Shown here: one piece after another, positions 6,799 to 8,307 of the stretch
Layout: each line of letters begins with the position of its first letter
How positions within the stretch are numbered: the first letter of the stretch is position 1
DNA from: Hyphomicrobiales bacterium
GTDB taxonomy: Bacteria > Pseudomonadota > Alphaproteobacteria > Rhizobiales > Aestuariivirgaceae
Assembly (NCBI GenBank): GCA_027031305.1
Contig: JALVRJ010000426.1
Span: forward strand, 1 to 8,307
Direction: 5' to 3'
Length of the DNA stretch: 8,307 nucleotides
Translations under genes and position numbers: made by a program
The notes under the pieces: model-generated
The model's input: only the letters and a program-made list of their open reading frames with translations
What the model was told of the DNA's origin: nothing
Database searches by the model: none

Positions 6799-7647
6799 TC
6801 AGGCTTCGCGCAGGGTTCGCCTGATGCGCGTCATGGCCGCACGCAACCGGTTCCATCCATCGTCGGCATGGGCATGGCCAGAGGCAGGGCGGGCGTGAAC
6901 GCGACTGCCGCGCGGGGGCCGATGATTCGGCTTCGGCCGGGCGTTTTCCGCGTTTTGTGGCGAAGACGCATTCGCAACCACGGCAGAAGGAACGTGGCCG
7001 GATTCTTCCGGCGCGTGAACCGCCTTTTCGGTTTTCTGTCGAGGCATGGCGAGAGCGCGCCTCTCGGCACGCCAGGATTCGGGCTCCTGGCAGGCGCCAC
7101 GCCAGATGCCCTCGCGCTCGTTGCGCGCCTTGCGTTCCTCGTCGCGATAAGCGGCAGCGCCGTAGGCCACGGCCCAGCCCTGGCGGACCATCACGGCCGA
7201 GACATCGCGGCCTTCCGCCAGGCATGTGGCGAGGAGGCGGCCATACCTGTCGACGCCCCGCACCCGCACTTCCAGCTCGCGTCCGCGCAACAGATCGTAA
7301 AGGCGCCAGCGCGCCTTTTTGCCACAGGGCCATTCCTCGCCGTTTTCATCCAGGCAGGTCTGGTCGTATTCCGGCGCGTCCATTCCATGCAGACGCACCC
7401 TGAGGCCGGCCACCATGAAGCCGTCGCCGTCGGTGACGGTGAGATAGCGCGAGACATCCTCGGCGCGGATGATGAGGTGGAAGGGTTCCGGCGAGGAGAC
7501 GCTGTGGCGTCGCCTGTTTTCCTCGCGCAGCTGGCGCACGAGCTTGCGAACGTGGCGCGTCCACTGGGCCAGCAGGCGCTTCCCGGGCTTCCACTCGTCC
7601 CGGGAGCTTCCTCCTCCATTCCTCGCTTGCCGCGCGCCAGGCGCCAT
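6799..7647 (-). CDS. Staphylococcal-nuclease-like (TNase/SNase fold) protein
   Basis: SNase-fold proteins are Ca-dependent phosphodiesterases acting on DNA and RNA. Counting from the chosen start (282 residues), the core spans about residues 65-180. It shows the expected catalytic set: Asp73 and Asp75 in TDGDGF, Arg85 in VRLHGMDAPE, Asp90, Glu93, and Arg137 in DRYGR. These correspond to D21, R35, D40, E43 and R87 of the S. aureus enzyme. A Cys pair (Cys98 and Cys108) flanks an acidic loop. Before the core is an Arg-rich helix-like region; after it is a basic, Pro-rich tail of about 85 residues with little fold. No Sec signal or membrane helix is visible, unusual for this often-exported family. 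The frame also opens at 7683, but the ATG at 7647 has a good ribosome site. It lies 78 bases behind guaA and may be co-transcribed with it. The substrate is unknown. Confidence 0.85.
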   Translation of the reverse strand: MAPGARQARNGGGSSRDEWKPGKRLLAQWTRHVRKLVRQLREENRRRHSVSSPEPFHLIIRAEDVSRYLTVTDGDGFMVAGLRVRLHGMDAPEYDQTCLDENGEEWPCGKKARWRLYDLLRGRELEVRVRGVDRYGRLLATCLAEGRDVSAVMVRQGWAVAYGAAAYRDEERKARNEREGIWRGACQEPESWRAERRALAMPRQKTEKAVHAPEESGHVPSAVVANASSPQNAENARPKPNHRPPRGSRVHARPASGHAHADDGWNRLRAAMTRIRRTLREA

Positions 7648-7655
7648 TGCGCGTT

Positions 7656-7660
7656 CTCCC
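7656..7660 (-). promoter_or_regulatory. Ribosome binding site deciding the nuclease start
   Basis: Minus-strand GGGAG lies 8 bases before the ATG at 7647. The longer candidate start at 7683 has no purine-rich site before it, so the shorter protein is preferred. Confidence 0.6.
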
Positions 7661-7725
7661 GCCTTGCCGAACGGCGCAACCATAGCCGGACAAGGCTTAA
7701 GAACGGCTTTCCGATTGACGCGGTG

Positions 7726-8307
<582 letters not shown>

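Noticed and set aside
6716..7333. A 205-codon minus-strand frame inside the nuclease gene
   Set aside because: It is out of frame with the SNase gene, which has all its catalytic motifs. The frame also covers part of the FNR box, so it is a shadow.

Overview
The window (about 8.3 kb, GC-rich) looks like chromosome of an alphaproteobacterium, probably Rhodospirillales-like. The main clue is the guaA fragment at the right end. Its tail reads [13 protein letters not shown] and ends [10 protein letters not shown], which resembles alphaproteobacterial GMP synthetases more than enterobacterial ones. A napDAGHBC order is also familiar from Magnetospirillum-type bacteria. The taxonomic placement is an inference from memory of the families, not from a search.

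All confidently called genes are on the minus strand, so they read right to left. From the right: the 3' part of guaA (7726-8307, cut by the window edge); a staphylococcal-nuclease-fold (TNase/SNase) gene (6799-7647); a 167-bp regulatory gap with a good FNR/FixK-type box; then the periplasmic nitrate reductase operon napD-napA-napG-napH-napB-napC (6631 down to 428). The operon ends in a strong intrinsic hairpin terminator (336-373). At the left edge (2-187) a plus-strand reading frame may be the 3' end of a convergent, unrecognised gene. I see no gene in 188-335.

The nap genes form one pathway. NapC (tetraheme, membrane-anchored) and the NapGH iron-sulfur pair take electrons from the quinol pool. 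NapB (diheme, periplasmic) passes them to NapA (Mo-bisMGD, 4Fe-4S), which reduces nitrate to nitrite in the periplasm. NapD is the cytoplasmic chaperone that binds the NapA Tat signal. napE, napF, napK and napL are not present in the window.

The most notable observation is that napA as given carries a one-base insertion at 5672-5675. It splits an otherwise well-conserved 863-residue protein just after the Mo-ligand cysteine region. It is either a sequence error or a real inactivating lesion. Second, the three longer intercistronic spacers (napD-napA, napA-napG, napB-napC) each hold stem-loops that are not terminators, which could set segmental mRNA stability. I found no evidence for a wholly new biological system: the window is a recognisable respiratory operon with a few local oddities.
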